DNA of 64,000 nt, from the NCBI RefSeq assembly GCF_015500095.1, contig NZ_CP062983.1, positions 248,001-312,000 of the forward strand, given 5' to 3'. The notes under the pieces are model-generated. The model ran no database searches, had not been told where the DNA came from, and was given only the letters and a program-made list of their open reading frames with translations. How positions within the stretch are numbered: the stretch's first letter is position 1; each line of letters starts with the position of its first letter. Made by a program: the position numbers and the translations under genes. Of this stretch, positions 53,260 to 60,629 are shown piece after piece. This DNA comes from Phototrophicus methaneseepsis. GTDB lineage: Bacteria; Chloroflexota; Anaerolineae; Aggregatilineales; Phototrophicaceae.

Positions 53260-54961
53260 GAAACTGCAATACAAAGACGTTAAAGCTCTGCAAGTGCTTT
53301 CGCTGGAAGAACTTCAGGCATTGTGGGAACTGGTGCCAACCGAGCGACAAAAGGCATACCGGACAGCATATGATCGAGAAGTTCGTAATGCAGGTGCAAT
53401 TGGTTCGGATGATCTTGAACAGCGTGTTGCGGCGGAACTCCTGCTTCGTTATGTCGAAAGTGCCTTAGTACCTGTCGGATCACGCTGGGCACGGACACCA
53501 GAGCGTGTGCAGGAAGCTGCCCGTGAGAATGATCTACCAGAATTGACTGATAAGACAAGTCAAACGGCATCTTCCAAACCATCCCCTAAAGTCATACTGG
53601 GCATGGGTCTTGTGGGCGTTATATTTCTGTTGCTGATGCTAATGCGGCTGTTGGGTGGCGGAGACTCTGAGAATTTGCCTGAAATGACACTCGAAGCCAC
53701 CTACACCCCGACTCCTGAAGTCAGTCCCACACCAACGCCACTGGCACTCGAAGCGCAGGATGATGTCATTACCGATGGCGATTCGGATCGGGCAGTCGCT
53801 TATCCGGTGAATTTACAGGTTATCTTGCCTGATGGCTCTGCCCCGCGTGTCTGGGTGGTACAGCGCCGCGAAGTGCGGGCGGCACAGTGGAACTTTGACC
53901 CCAATCCCGATATTGCCTCCTTTGTTAATGGCATGTCGGTACGTCCCGTGATTGGTATCCCCTGGTCTGAGGACAATGCCAGTCTCTTTGAAAATATTGA
54001 AGATGGTACGGTTTTCAACCTCACCATGAACACAGGGGCGATTCTGAGCTATGAGTTTGCGACAAGAGATGAAGTGCTACGCAGTGACACGCGCATTTTC
54101 CGTCAGGTGGGACCTGGACTGGTACTACTCTTGATTGGTGAAACTGATATTGATGGTTTACCAACCGGAACACGCACCCTCGTCTCAGCCAGCTATTCGG
54201 CTGAACAGGAACTCTCACGCGGTGGTGAATTGTTGGGCTTGACTGCTATTGTGCAGGAAGGCGAAATTGGCTCGACGCTTGAATTCAATGATGGCGTGTC
54301 TGTTGCACTACAGAACATGCAAAGTCTCAGTGATTTATCTGATGTACCTGCGGGACAACAGGCACTGCTCTTTGATCTGGATGTCATTGCGGATACCGAG
54401 TCGATAGCAACCAATCTATGGCAGATTGAATTGGTGGATGCAGGCGGGCAAGTGTATTTGCCCAATACCACTTTGCTTCAATATGCCAGCTATGGAACAC
54501 TTCCCGATGAAATACCCGCCTTTGCCCGTATTCCGTCTTCGCTTGCCTTTCTTGTACCACAGGATTTTCCCGGTGGACGACTGCTCATCTCGGATGACAG
54601 TGGTCAGAGGATTGCTTTCCGTTTCACACTGGAACAACCTGAACTGTCTGTGGAATATGATGGGCTGGACGTGCGCCTGGTTTCTGTGACCACGATTGAG
54701 GGACAGATTACCACACGTTTGCGAATCTATAACGGGCAAACGACAGCAATCTACTTTACACAGGATGACATCTGGTTATCTCTGGGTTATGCACCAGATC
54801 CACCCGGACCGCGTAATCCAGCAGAGGGATTACAACCTTTCACTTTGCTCCCTGAGCAGGCTGTGGATTTGACTCTCGTCTGGTATTGGGGTGGTGAGCC
54901 TTTTGGCGCATTACAAGTAGGCACTTACAGATTCGCAATTCAAATCCATCGAAGCAATTAG
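53252..54961 (+). CDS. Membrane-anchored surface protein, last gene of the operon
   Basis: The GTG at 53252 has GGAGG 7 bases upstream and overlaps the previous stop by 8 bases. The 569-residue protein has a cytoplasmic N-terminus (about 110 residues), one membrane segment (VILGMGLVGVIFLLLMLMRLL), a Thr/Pro stalk (TPTPEVSPTPTP) and a long outside region of beta strands, the last part resembling the DUF4352-like domain of the gene at 49897. A single-span, Thr-Pro-stalked topology suggests a structural part of an envelope complex together with the TrbL-like protein. Confidence 0.6.
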   Translation: MIEKLQYKDVKALQVLSLEELQALWELVPTERQKAYRTAYDREVRNAGAIGSDDLEQRVAAELLLRYVESALVPVGSRWARTPERVQEAARENDLPELTDKTSQTASSKPSPKVILGMGLVGVIFLLLMLMRLLGGGDSENLPEMTLEATYTPTPEVSPTPTPLALEAQDDVITDGDSDRAVAYPVNLQVILPDGSAPRVWVVQRREVRAAQWNFDPNPDIASFVNGMSVRPVIGIPWSEDNASLFENIEDGTVFNLTMNTGAILSYEFATRDEVLRSDTRIFRQVGPGLVLLLIGETDIDGLPTGTRTLVSASYSAEQELSRGGELLGLTAIVQEGEIGSTLEFNDGVSVALQNMQSLSDLSDVPAGQQALLFDLDVIADTESIATNLWQIELVDAGGQVYLPNTTLLQYASYGTLPDEIPAFARIPSSLAFLVPQDFPGGRLLISDDSGQRIAFRFTLEQPELSVEYDGLDVRLVSVTTIEGQITTRLRIYNGQTTAIYFTQDDIWLSLGYAPDPPGPRNPAEGLQPFTLLPEQAVDLTLVWYWGGEPFGALQVGTYRFAIQIHRSN

Positions 54962-54982
54962 GGCAGATTACCACTGCCCTTT
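54961..54982 (+). terminator. Terminator of the envelope operon
   Basis: GGGCAG (54961-54966) and CTGCCC (54974-54979), a 6-bp stem with a 7-base loop followed by TTTA. It begins inside the TAG stop of the last gene. Confidence 0.6.
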
Positions 54983-55005
54983 ACTCGTCAACAGACAAAG
55001 TTTCT

Positions 55006-55302
55006 TTATATTTGTCCGGCATAATCCTTATTTGGAGTACGTTTTACCTTTGTATTCTGTGGGACAGGACAAGTTTCTGATTGCTTGTTGACCAAACGAA
55101 AGGTCAGAAACATGCTACCAACAAAGATAAGACTCGAAATTATTGCGACGACTCCGGTATTATTGGCAATCCACAAACCTAAGCTCGTACCAGCGGTGAG
55201 CGTGAGAATAATTGGTAAAGTTGCGGGTAGATGACAGGGACAACTTACTAAAGCAATGAAACCTGTGATACCCATTTGAAGGTTTTTCCAGAAATGTGTC
55301 AT
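55006..55302 (-). CDS. merE: MerE-like mercury transporter
   Basis: A 98-residue protein with two membrane segments. The first contains the hallmark ALVSCPCHLPATLPIILTL, followed by TAGTSLG, matching MerE, whose CPCHLP motif binds inorganic and organic mercury. A Cys/basic tail of about 25 residues (ETCPVPQN) is extra. It is the last gene of the mer cluster, 20 bases after ccdA. It would bring mercury ions or methylmercury into the cell for MerB and MerA. Confidence 0.8.
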   Translation of the reverse strand: MTHFWKNLQMGITGFIALVSCPCHLPATLPIILTLTAGTSLGLWIANNTGVVAIISSLIFVGSMFLTFRLVNKQSETCPVPQNTKVKRTPNKDYAGQI

Positions 55303-55322
55303 GTCAATTTATCCTTCAATTC

Positions 55323-56012
55323 TTAAATTAGAAACGGATTCAAGACGACTTGATAGTAAACAAGGTAACTACCAGCAATTATCAACGCGATGGCACTGAG
55401 CATTTTGACGTAGGGCATCAAGCGCCGAAGTTGTTTTGTGACGGTGGTTTGAAATAGCGCGGTTGCCAGTGCTAGGGTGGTCACGACCATGCCCATTCCA
55501 AAACTGAAGGCTACGAATAGACTTCCCGTTGCCAGCCAGTCATTGGATGCTAATGCACCAGCAAATACAGAAAGAAAAACGGGCAGGGTGCAACTTAGAG
55601 ACACCAGCGCGTATGCTACGCCGTAGAGAAACATCCCACGCGGACTCTGGCTACGAATCTCCCAGTCAGGTAGGGGAATGACAACCGTCAAGCTTTTCCC
55701 TAATAACGTCCATAAGCCAAGACCAATCAATAACACACCGATAAACACCCCCAGCCAGGGTGTGACGGTAATCAACAAGCGCCCACTCAGCGAAAGAACA
55801 AAACCCGCAACAACGAAAACAATGATGAAGCCCAGTGTGACCAAAATTCCGAGCCAAAGCGCACGAAGTAGGCGATCACTTAGTTCTTGTTTCTGGTTGC
55901 TGTCGTCGGTTAGATAAAACGTGATGAATGTTGGTAGCATGGCAAATCCACAGGGATTGACGCTGGCTAACATTCCAGCCGAAAAAGCGAAGGAAAGGGC
56001 TGCGATTGTCAT
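55323..56012 (-). CDS. CcdA-like thiol-disulfide transporter
   Basis: A 229-residue, six-span membrane protein of the CcdA/DsbD transmembrane family: AGMLASVNPCGFAMLPTFITFYL carries the first redox Cys-Pro-Cys region (NPCG), and LVSLSCTLPVFLSVFAGAL the second Cys. Such proteins pass electrons from cytoplasmic thioredoxin to extracytoplasmic thioredoxin-like partners. Its ATG overlaps the stop of the redoxin gene upstream (ATGA), so the two are a functional pair, probably keeping the membrane-anchored redoxins of this cluster reduced. Confidence 0.87.
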   Translation of the reverse strand: MTIAALSFAFSAGMLASVNPCGFAMLPTFITFYLTDDSNQKQELSDRLLRALWLGILVTLGFIIVFVVAGFVLSLSGRLLITVTPWLGVFIGVLLIGLGLWTLLGKSLTVVIPLPDWEIRSQSPRGMFLYGVAYALVSLSCTLPVFLSVFAGALASNDWLATGSLFVAFSFGMGMVVTTLALATALFQTTVTKQLRRLMPYVKMLSAIALIIAGSYLVYYQVVLNPFLI

Positions 56013-56596
56013 AAATCAATAATCCTCGCTAATTCGGTTCTTAACGTATCATAAGACGTTGGATATGCGTCTCGATAGGCTTCGCGCCCATTCTCATTCA
56101 AGATAATTGTTGTATCCAGAACACGGATCCCATAGATACGACTAAATTCACCATCTGGATCAAAAGTCCATGTCAAATCATTTGGACCAACTGCCTGAAT
56201 AAACTGCTGGAGGTTCTGCGGTGAACTGGAAGGATCCATATCTACCAGAACAATACGCAACGCATCGCCATATTCTTCTTGTAATTGTGTCAGCGCACGT
56301 GCTTCAGGAATACAGGTACCACACCAATACGCCATTGAAAAGATGACTGTTGCCTGTCGTGTCGTATCCGGCACAGTGACCGATTCGCCCGTCAACGATG
56401 CTAATGTGAAAGATGGTGCCACATCCCCCTCAGCAATTGGATTACTCAGGGAATCAAGCCCGCTGAAACTCCGCACCAGCAAAAAGATTGCGATACCAAA
56501 AAGAATCATGACACCTACAACTAGACCAACGTTTATTCGTTTCTTCTGTTGTGTTCTCTGTTTTCTCTTTTTTGCCATATCAGTTCCTGCTCTCAT
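56009..56596 (-). CDS. Membrane-anchored TlpA-like thioredoxin
   Basis: A 195-residue protein with a basic N-terminus, one membrane segment (NVGLVVGVMILFGIAIFLLV) and a thioredoxin fold of the TlpA/ResA type: FTLASLTGESVTVPD, FSMAYWCGTCIPEARAL with the CGTC active site, and GIRVLDTTIILNENG with the cis-Pro replaced by Asp/Thr. Two starts are possible: an ATG that overlaps the preceding stop (56596) or one 18 bases inside (56578). It is the partner of the adjacent CcdA. Confidence 0.85.
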   Translation of the reverse strand: MRAGTDMAKKRKQRTQQKKRINVGLVVGVMILFGIAIFLLVRSFSGLDSLSNPIAEGDVAPSFTLASLTGESVTVPDTTRQATVIFSMAYWCGTCIPEARALTQLQEEYGDALRIVLVDMDPSSSPQNLQQFIQAVGPNDLTWTFDPDGEFSRIYGIRVLDTTIILNENGREAYRDAYPTSYDTLRTELARIIDL

Positions 56597-57369
56597 GTTT
56601 GATTTAAGGCTAGTTCAATCTGCTCGCGTAAAGTCTCATAGGGTGTGATGACATCATCACGATAGAGGACATCTCCGTTGCTGTTCATGATGAGCGTAGT
56701 GTCCAGAGCAAGTTGATAGGTATTCATGAAAGTGCTGTTTTGATCCATTGCCCAGGTTAGGTCGGTGGCATTGATAGCTCCTGCAAACCATGCCAGTCCT
56801 TCAGCACCAACATAAGGATAGATATCCACAACAACGATTTCTAAATTAGGATTTTGTAGCTCCTGTGCAACCTGTCGAAGTGATTGTGCTTCTATTGCAC
56901 AGGTCGAACAGCCCGTTGTTCCGGCGAGAAATACCGTAATCGGCATCTCTGGATTGGGAATTTCCAGCTCCCATGTCGGCACATCAATACGATTGGCAGG
57001 GTCGTAATTCAGAGCCTGAGGAGGGATAATCTCATCGGCTTGATCCGTCGAAATGACCGTAAGAAACACTGGATTGCGGGTAGCAACTTCTACTGTTTCA
57101 GTCTCATCTGTTAAATTCTGCATAGAGTTTGTTACCGACGTTGTATTCACGGTATCGAGATTGGATTCTGCAACCACAGGCGGATTGTAGGATACAGGCA
57201 CCTGTTCATTTACCGCCCCGATGCTAACGGGGAGTGCCTGACGGTTTTTTAAGAACACACCAGCCGTGACAAAAAAGCCGACGATCATCAGGATGAACAA
57301 AGTAGCGGTGACCCAGTGCCTACTTCCAGACGAAGTTTCTTTCTGTTCAACATGCGAGTGGGATGCCAT
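56593..57369 (-). CDS. Membrane-anchored thioredoxin-like protein, CSTC type
   Basis: A 258-residue protein starting at 57369, 4 bases after the CopZ-like stop. One membrane segment (WVTATLFILMIVGFFVTAGVFL) is followed by a Val/Thr-rich region and a thioredoxin-like domain with active site CSTC (GTTGCSTCAIEAQSL) and LALDTTLIMNSNGDVLYRDD. It is a close paralogue of the HMA-thioredoxin at 58071-58934 (same ILMIG..., NNRQSLP-like stretch, same C-terminus), so one arose by duplication. A thiol carrier for mercury or a reductant outside the membrane is inferred. Confidence 0.8.
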   Translation of the reverse strand: MASHSHVEQKETSSGSRHWVTATLFILMIVGFFVTAGVFLKNRQALPVSIGAVNEQVPVSYNPPVVAESNLDTVNTTSVTNSMQNLTDETETVEVATRNPVFLTVISTDQADEIIPPQALNYDPANRIDVPTWELEIPNPEMPITVFLAGTTGCSTCAIEAQSLRQVAQELQNPNLEIVVVDIYPYVGAEGLAWFAGAINATDLTWAMDQNSTFMNTYQLALDTTLIMNSNGDVLYRDDVITPYETLREQIELALNQT

Positions 57370-57373
57370 GCGC

Positions 57374-57976
57374 TTATGCCTCGACGAAAATAACTTCAGA
57401 TTTGATACGCTTGACGACCTGCCCGACATTGCCCAGACAGCATGACCCCTGTGGGTTACGCCAGTCACAGGCACATTGCCCCGCCTTGATACCAGCGTTA
57501 ATTTCCTTCACAACTGTACTTGATCCGGTTTCAATCATTTCAGCGCGAATACTATCCGGTGTATGGCGGAAGCAGTAGCAAACAAACACATCATCAGCAT
57601 TCGGTTCTTTTTGAAAAACACGTTCACGGATGTCACCTGTCAGGAATGTTTGTATCCCGTCCGCGCTAAAATAGACTGTATCGCAGTCCGCTTCACGACA
57701 GAAGAAGTAGTCAATATCTCTAACTTCGCGCAGGCTGATAGACAGCATGGATTTTACGGTTGCACCATCCACTTTTTTGCCTTTTGTATTGCATGTCGGA
57801 CACAGCCCCGCTTTAGTTGTGACTGGCAAACCTTGCGGTGATTGAACGGTGTTGACAGCGGGCGAACAGCAACTATCTCCAGTAGGTTGTACATCCATTT
57901 GCGCCAATTTTTGCTCTGTTTGCATCTCGCTGTTTACTGGTGAACAGCAGTCATGAGTCGTTTTTTGCTTTCCCAT
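57374..57976 (-). CDS. CopZ-like zinc/2Fe-2S chaperone
   Basis: A 200-residue protein with 13 or more cysteines. The N-terminus has two CCSP motifs (residues 10-13 and 36-39), then a zinc domain (LCPTCNTKG ... FFCREADCDTVYFSADG) and a 2Fe-2S BFD-like domain (VCYCFRHTPDSI ... GQCACDWRNPQGSCC). This is the architecture of the N-terminal part of Archaeoglobus CopZ. It could shuttle metal thiolates or electrons in mercury resistance. It has its own MerR-type promoter at 58026-58056 and heads the unit through MerE. Confidence 0.8.
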   Translation of the reverse strand: MGKQKTTHDCCSPVNSEMQTEQKLAQMDVQPTGDSCCSPAVNTVQSPQGLPVTTKAGLCPTCNTKGKKVDGATVKSMLSISLREVRDIDYFFCREADCDTVYFSADGIQTFLTGDIRERVFQKEPNADDVFVCYCFRHTPDSIRAEMIETGSSTVVKEINAGIKAGQCACDWRNPQGSCCLGNVGQVVKRIKSEVIFVEA

Positions 57977-58025
57977 ATCATTTCTCCTTATATTTCAACG
58001 TCTTATAGAAGTTGTTCACATGATT

Positions 58026-58056
58026 ACTGTACCGCTTGAAGCAACTACAAGGTCAA
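58026..58056 (-). promoter_or_regulatory. MerR-type promoter of the CopZ-redoxin-ccdA-merE unit
   Basis: On the - strand, TTGACC (58051-58056), a 19-base spacer and TACAGT (58026-58031). The dyad TTGTAG-TTG-CTTCAA fills the spacer from the -35 side. A 19-base spacer with a centred dyad is diagnostic of MerR-family activation. Confidence 0.8.
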
Positions 58057-58070
58057 GTAGCAATTAGAAA

Positions 58071-58934
58071 TTAGCCTGATTGTTGCAATGCCAGGTCAAT
58101 TTGTTCACGCAGGGTTGCTTCTTCAGTGATGAAATTGTCGCGATAAAGAATATTGCCCTCGCGGTTCATGATGAGTGTTGAATCGACATCAACTGCATAG
58201 GTATCTCGAAATGTATCGGTTGTATCAACTGCCCAGGTCAGGTTTGTTGCGTCCAACACATTGGCGAACCATGCTAAATTATCTGAACCTGACCAGTTGT
58301 AAACATCAACAAAAACAATGCGGAGGTTTTGCGAACCATAGTCGTCCAAAATATTTGACAGATATTGCGCTTCAACACCACAGGTGCTGCATCCAGCAAG
58401 ACCCGCCAGAACAACAGTAACAGCCTTGTCCGGGTCGGGAATATGTACTTCGCCAACTGCATTCACAAGGGGAGCTTCACCATTGCTAGAAAAGCTCATA
58501 TCGTCCGGCGCGTTGTTGGTTGAAATGACTGGCAGTATGCTTCCCTCTGCGGAAACCTGAGCATTGACATCAACATTCCCAATATTAAGGGGTAAAGATT
58601 GGCGATTATTCAAAAAAACAAAGGCTATAAGCCCAAAACCGATGAGCATCAAAACAATCAGTAACAGGGTGGATATCGAACCGTTGCTAATCGGTTCTTC
58701 TAGCTCGTTGGGGTCTATTTCCGCATACTGATAACCCGCTTCCGCTAGAGCCTGTTCAATTTCAGAAATAGGCACATGTCCACCTTTTGAAACAAGTTCA
58801 GCACGACCCTTATGCCAGCTATCCACAAACGCCGCTTTTACACCGTCAATTTTCTGAAGGGCTTTTTCAGCGTGGAATGCACAACTTGAACAGGTCATAC
58901 CTTCAATTTTGAATCGTTGTGTTGCGTCTTCCAT
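58071..58934 (-). CDS. HMA-domain plus membrane-anchored thioredoxin-like protein
   Basis: Start at 58934, where AAAGGAATCTGG precedes the ATG; the in-frame ATG at 59003 lies inside the promoter. The 287-residue protein joins a heavy-metal-associated domain (IEGMTCSSCAFHAEK, Cys15 and Cys18) to one membrane segment (LLLIVLMLIGFGLIAFVF) and a thioredoxin-like domain with CSTC (GLAGCSTCGVEAQYL). Such a fusion would bind Hg2+ in the cytoplasm and couple it to a redox domain outside or reverse. It is a paralogue of the 56593 protein with an HMA domain added. Confidence 0.82.
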   Translation of the reverse strand: MEDATQRFKIEGMTCSSCAFHAEKALQKIDGVKAAFVDSWHKGRAELVSKGGHVPISEIEQALAEAGYQYAEIDPNELEEPISNGSISTLLLIVLMLIGFGLIAFVFLNNRQSLPLNIGNVDVNAQVSAEGSILPVISTNNAPDDMSFSSNGEAPLVNAVGEVHIPDPDKAVTVVLAGLAGCSTCGVEAQYLSNILDDYGSQNLRIVFVDVYNWSGSDNLAWFANVLDATNLTWAVDTTDTFRDTYAVDVDSTLIMNREGNILYRDNFITEEATLREQIDLALQQSG

Positions 58935-58968
58935 CCAGATTCCTTTGAAGTTCAATCCTACTTTTTTC

Positions 58969-58999
58969 ACTCTACAGCTTGTAGTCGCTACAAAGTCAA
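58969..58999 (-). promoter_or_regulatory. MerR-type promoter of the HMA-thioredoxin gene
   Basis: On the - strand, TTGACT (58994-58999), a 19-base spacer and TAGAGT (58969-58974). The spacer holds a perfect palindrome, TTGTAG-TCG-CTACAA, at 58979-58993. Confidence 0.85.
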
Positions 59000-59011
59000 G
59001 CATGAAAATGA

Positions 59012-59037
59012 AAAAGCTCCCGCAATTGAGAGCTTTT
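59012..59037 (-). terminator. Intrinsic terminator after the DUF3237-like gene
   Basis: AAAAGCTC (59012-59019) and GAGCTTTT (59030-59037), perfect 8 bp; on the - strand GAGC is followed by TTTTT. It separates the merB unit from the HMA-thioredoxin unit. Confidence 0.8.
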
Positions 59038-59062
59038 AAGTCAAATGATTGATGGATCGAAT

Positions 59063-59506
59063 CTAATCATATCGGTTTGCATAGATGCGGTAGTTGTGTT
59101 TGTATGTTTCCATACTGAACTCACCTTCCCAGACACCCAGCGTTGCGTTCAACCAGTTGTAGTGTTCATCTCCGGTCTCGAATTTCACGCCATAGACCAT
59201 TACCCAGTCGTTGGGTCTTTCAGGGTTGACGACTTTGCCGTGACCCCGCGCATCAAACCTAATCGTAGCACCATCTTCAGTTTCGATTTTGCCCGCAAAA
59301 TTCGTCAAGCATACATCTCCGTCCATATCTTCGTACAAATCCCAGTACATTTTGCCATTGATTTGACCGGTCACTTCGCCGTCGCCTCCGCCCATGTATT
59401 TGCCGACTTTGCCTTCCGGTGAAGTCACTGCATCTTTGACCTCTTGACTGCGAACGGTCATATCTGCGTCAAAAAGATGGTTGAGCGTTGTTGTTTTTGT
59501 TGTCAT
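59063..59506 (-). CDS. DUF3237-like beta-barrel protein
   Basis: A 147-residue protein of beta strands, with EGKVGKYMGGGDGEVTGQINGKMYWDLYEDMDG and IETEDGATIRFDARGHGKV. The GxxGxVxGxxxxxxxW layout and the ETEDGATIRFDARG strand fit DUF3237 barrels, which are often found in stress gene clusters. GGAGGAATTC precedes the start. It is 19 bases after merB and lies before a terminator, so it is co-transcribed with merB. The substrate is unknown. Confidence 0.55.
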   Translation of the reverse strand: MTTKTTTLNHLFDADMTVRSQEVKDAVTSPEGKVGKYMGGGDGEVTGQINGKMYWDLYEDMDGDVCLTNFAGKIETEDGATIRFDARGHGKVVNPERPNDWVMVYGVKFETGDEHYNWLNATLGVWEGEFSMETYKHNYRIYANRYD

Positions 59507-59524
59507 GATTTGAATTCCTCCAAA

Positions 59525-60265
59525 TTATGATGTACAGCAATTATCGTTATGATTGTCTTGAAGTGGATGACTATCCGTTGATGGATTTTGACTGGCTTTG
59601 GCTCGTTGCTCTAGCCATACTTCCTGCGCCAGTTCGAATGCTTCATGTACTGTCAGAATGGCGACATCGGGGTGATTTTGCACCCATTTTTCTGCTGACT
59701 CGCGTGATGCGAAATAGTGCATCTGACTACAGACCGCGCTTTCGGGACCTGTCTGGTTGGGGACACAGCTTTCACAATTAGCGGTCATACCGGGAACGAC
59801 AATACTTGATACGGCAGTAGCAGGCGAAAGATTGCTTACGCCTTCCGGTGATATGGTAAGTGAGATAGATTCACCCGTGATGGGGTCAGTCGATTCCACC
59901 TGAGCCGTTTTGCCAATCAGTCCAGGTAAGAACAGGGTATCAAGCGAACACCAGGCATAGAGTTCTTTGTCTTCCACATTGAAGTGATGACGGGTCGGTT
60001 TCAAGGTGAGCGCATTGCCGATCAAGTTTCCATCCTCGTCAAACTCTGCGCCGCTGATTTTTGCTTGTTTGAAGCTCTCACGAATATGTTCAACTGGCAG
60101 ATTGACAATCTCTGCATATCGCTCCGCAGAAACCGGGTTTCCTTCTGATAGTAAGCGCAAAAGGGTATCAGCGAGCTGATATTGTTCTACAGAAACTGGC
60201 GGATGTCGTTGTAACCATGCCTGCTTGATATCTTCAAATGTTAACTTTTTCATTGTAATAGTCAT
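59525..60265 (-). CDS. merB: Organomercurial lyase
   Basis: A 246-residue MerB. The catalytic residues are present: Cys106 and Asp109 in WCSLDTLFLPGLIGKTA, and Cys179 in AVCSQMHYFAS; VHEAFELAQEV closes the domain. It cleaves the carbon-mercury bond of organomercurials and yields Hg2+ for MerA. Additional features are a CxxC pair (Cys164, Cys167) before the usual second Cys and a vicinal C-terminal CC (243-244), like the Hg-delivery pair at the end of MerA. AAGGAG precedes the start, and a MerR-type promoter lies 35-65 bases upstream. Confidence 0.9.
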   Translation of the reverse strand: MTITMKKLTFEDIKQAWLQRHPPVSVEQYQLADTLLRLLSEGNPVSAERYAEIVNLPVEHIRESFKQAKISGAEFDEDGNLIGNALTLKPTRHHFNVEDKELYAWCSLDTLFLPGLIGKTAQVESTDPITGESISLTISPEGVSNLSPATAVSSIVVPGMTANCESCVPNQTGPESAVCSQMHYFASRESAEKWVQNHPDVAILTVHEAFELAQEVWLEQRAKASQNPSTDSHPLQDNHNDNCCTS

Positions 60266-60299
60266 CTTCTTCTCCTTAATTCATCTAGCTGATGTTTGT

Positions 60300-60330
60300 A
60301 CTTTAACGTTTGTAGCTACTATAAGGTCAA
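60300..60330 (-). promoter_or_regulatory. MerR-type promoter of merB
   Basis: On the - strand, TTGACC (60325-60330), a 19-base spacer and TAAAGT (60300-60305). The dyad TTATAG-TAG-CTACAA lies at 60310-60324. The -35 hexamer overlaps the end of the small zinc-ribbon gene. Confidence 0.82.
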
Positions 60331-60545
60331 GAGCCGATTTCCCCATCACTTAAAATCTCAGAATCTGACTGCGAAGGCATCAAAAAGTCAGGTATCGGTG
60401 CTTGTAAGCAACCACCGCAATCCGGGCAAGTTGTTTCGGAATCAGAACAATAGCGATCACAATCAGCACATCGAAGCTCACCTTCATACATAGCCAGAAG
60501 ATACTCTCGGAGGGCTTGTTCATTCGCAAAAACGCCACAGCACAT
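60327..60545 (-). CDS. Small zinc-ribbon protein of the mer cluster (72 aa)
   Basis: A 72-residue protein with eight Cys: MCCGVF at the N-terminus and a zinc-ribbon CADCDRYCSDSETTCPDCGGC at residues 26-46. AAGGAGT lies upstream. It is between the flavoprotein and merB genes on the same strand. A metal chaperone or sensor is possible, but no family is recognised. Confidence 0.65.
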   Translation of the reverse strand: MCCGVFANEQALREYLLAMYEGELRCADCDRYCSDSETTCPDCGGCLQAPIPDFLMPSQSDSEILSDGEIGS

Positions 60546-60629
60546 TTTTTTGACTCCTTTGCAGTCGGTTGGGGTGAAAAGAAGCGGGTGAGCTATTCAA
60601 CCTGCTTCAATCCATCTCAATTACTCGAA

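Noticed and set aside
50602-54961. Complete conjugation system
   Set aside because: Only a TrbL/VirB6-like protein and surface proteins are visible; no relaxase, coupling protein or VirB4 ATPase in the window.
57363-57578. Short + strand frames within the mer cluster
   Set aside because: Shadows of the CopZ-like and redoxin genes on the other strand.
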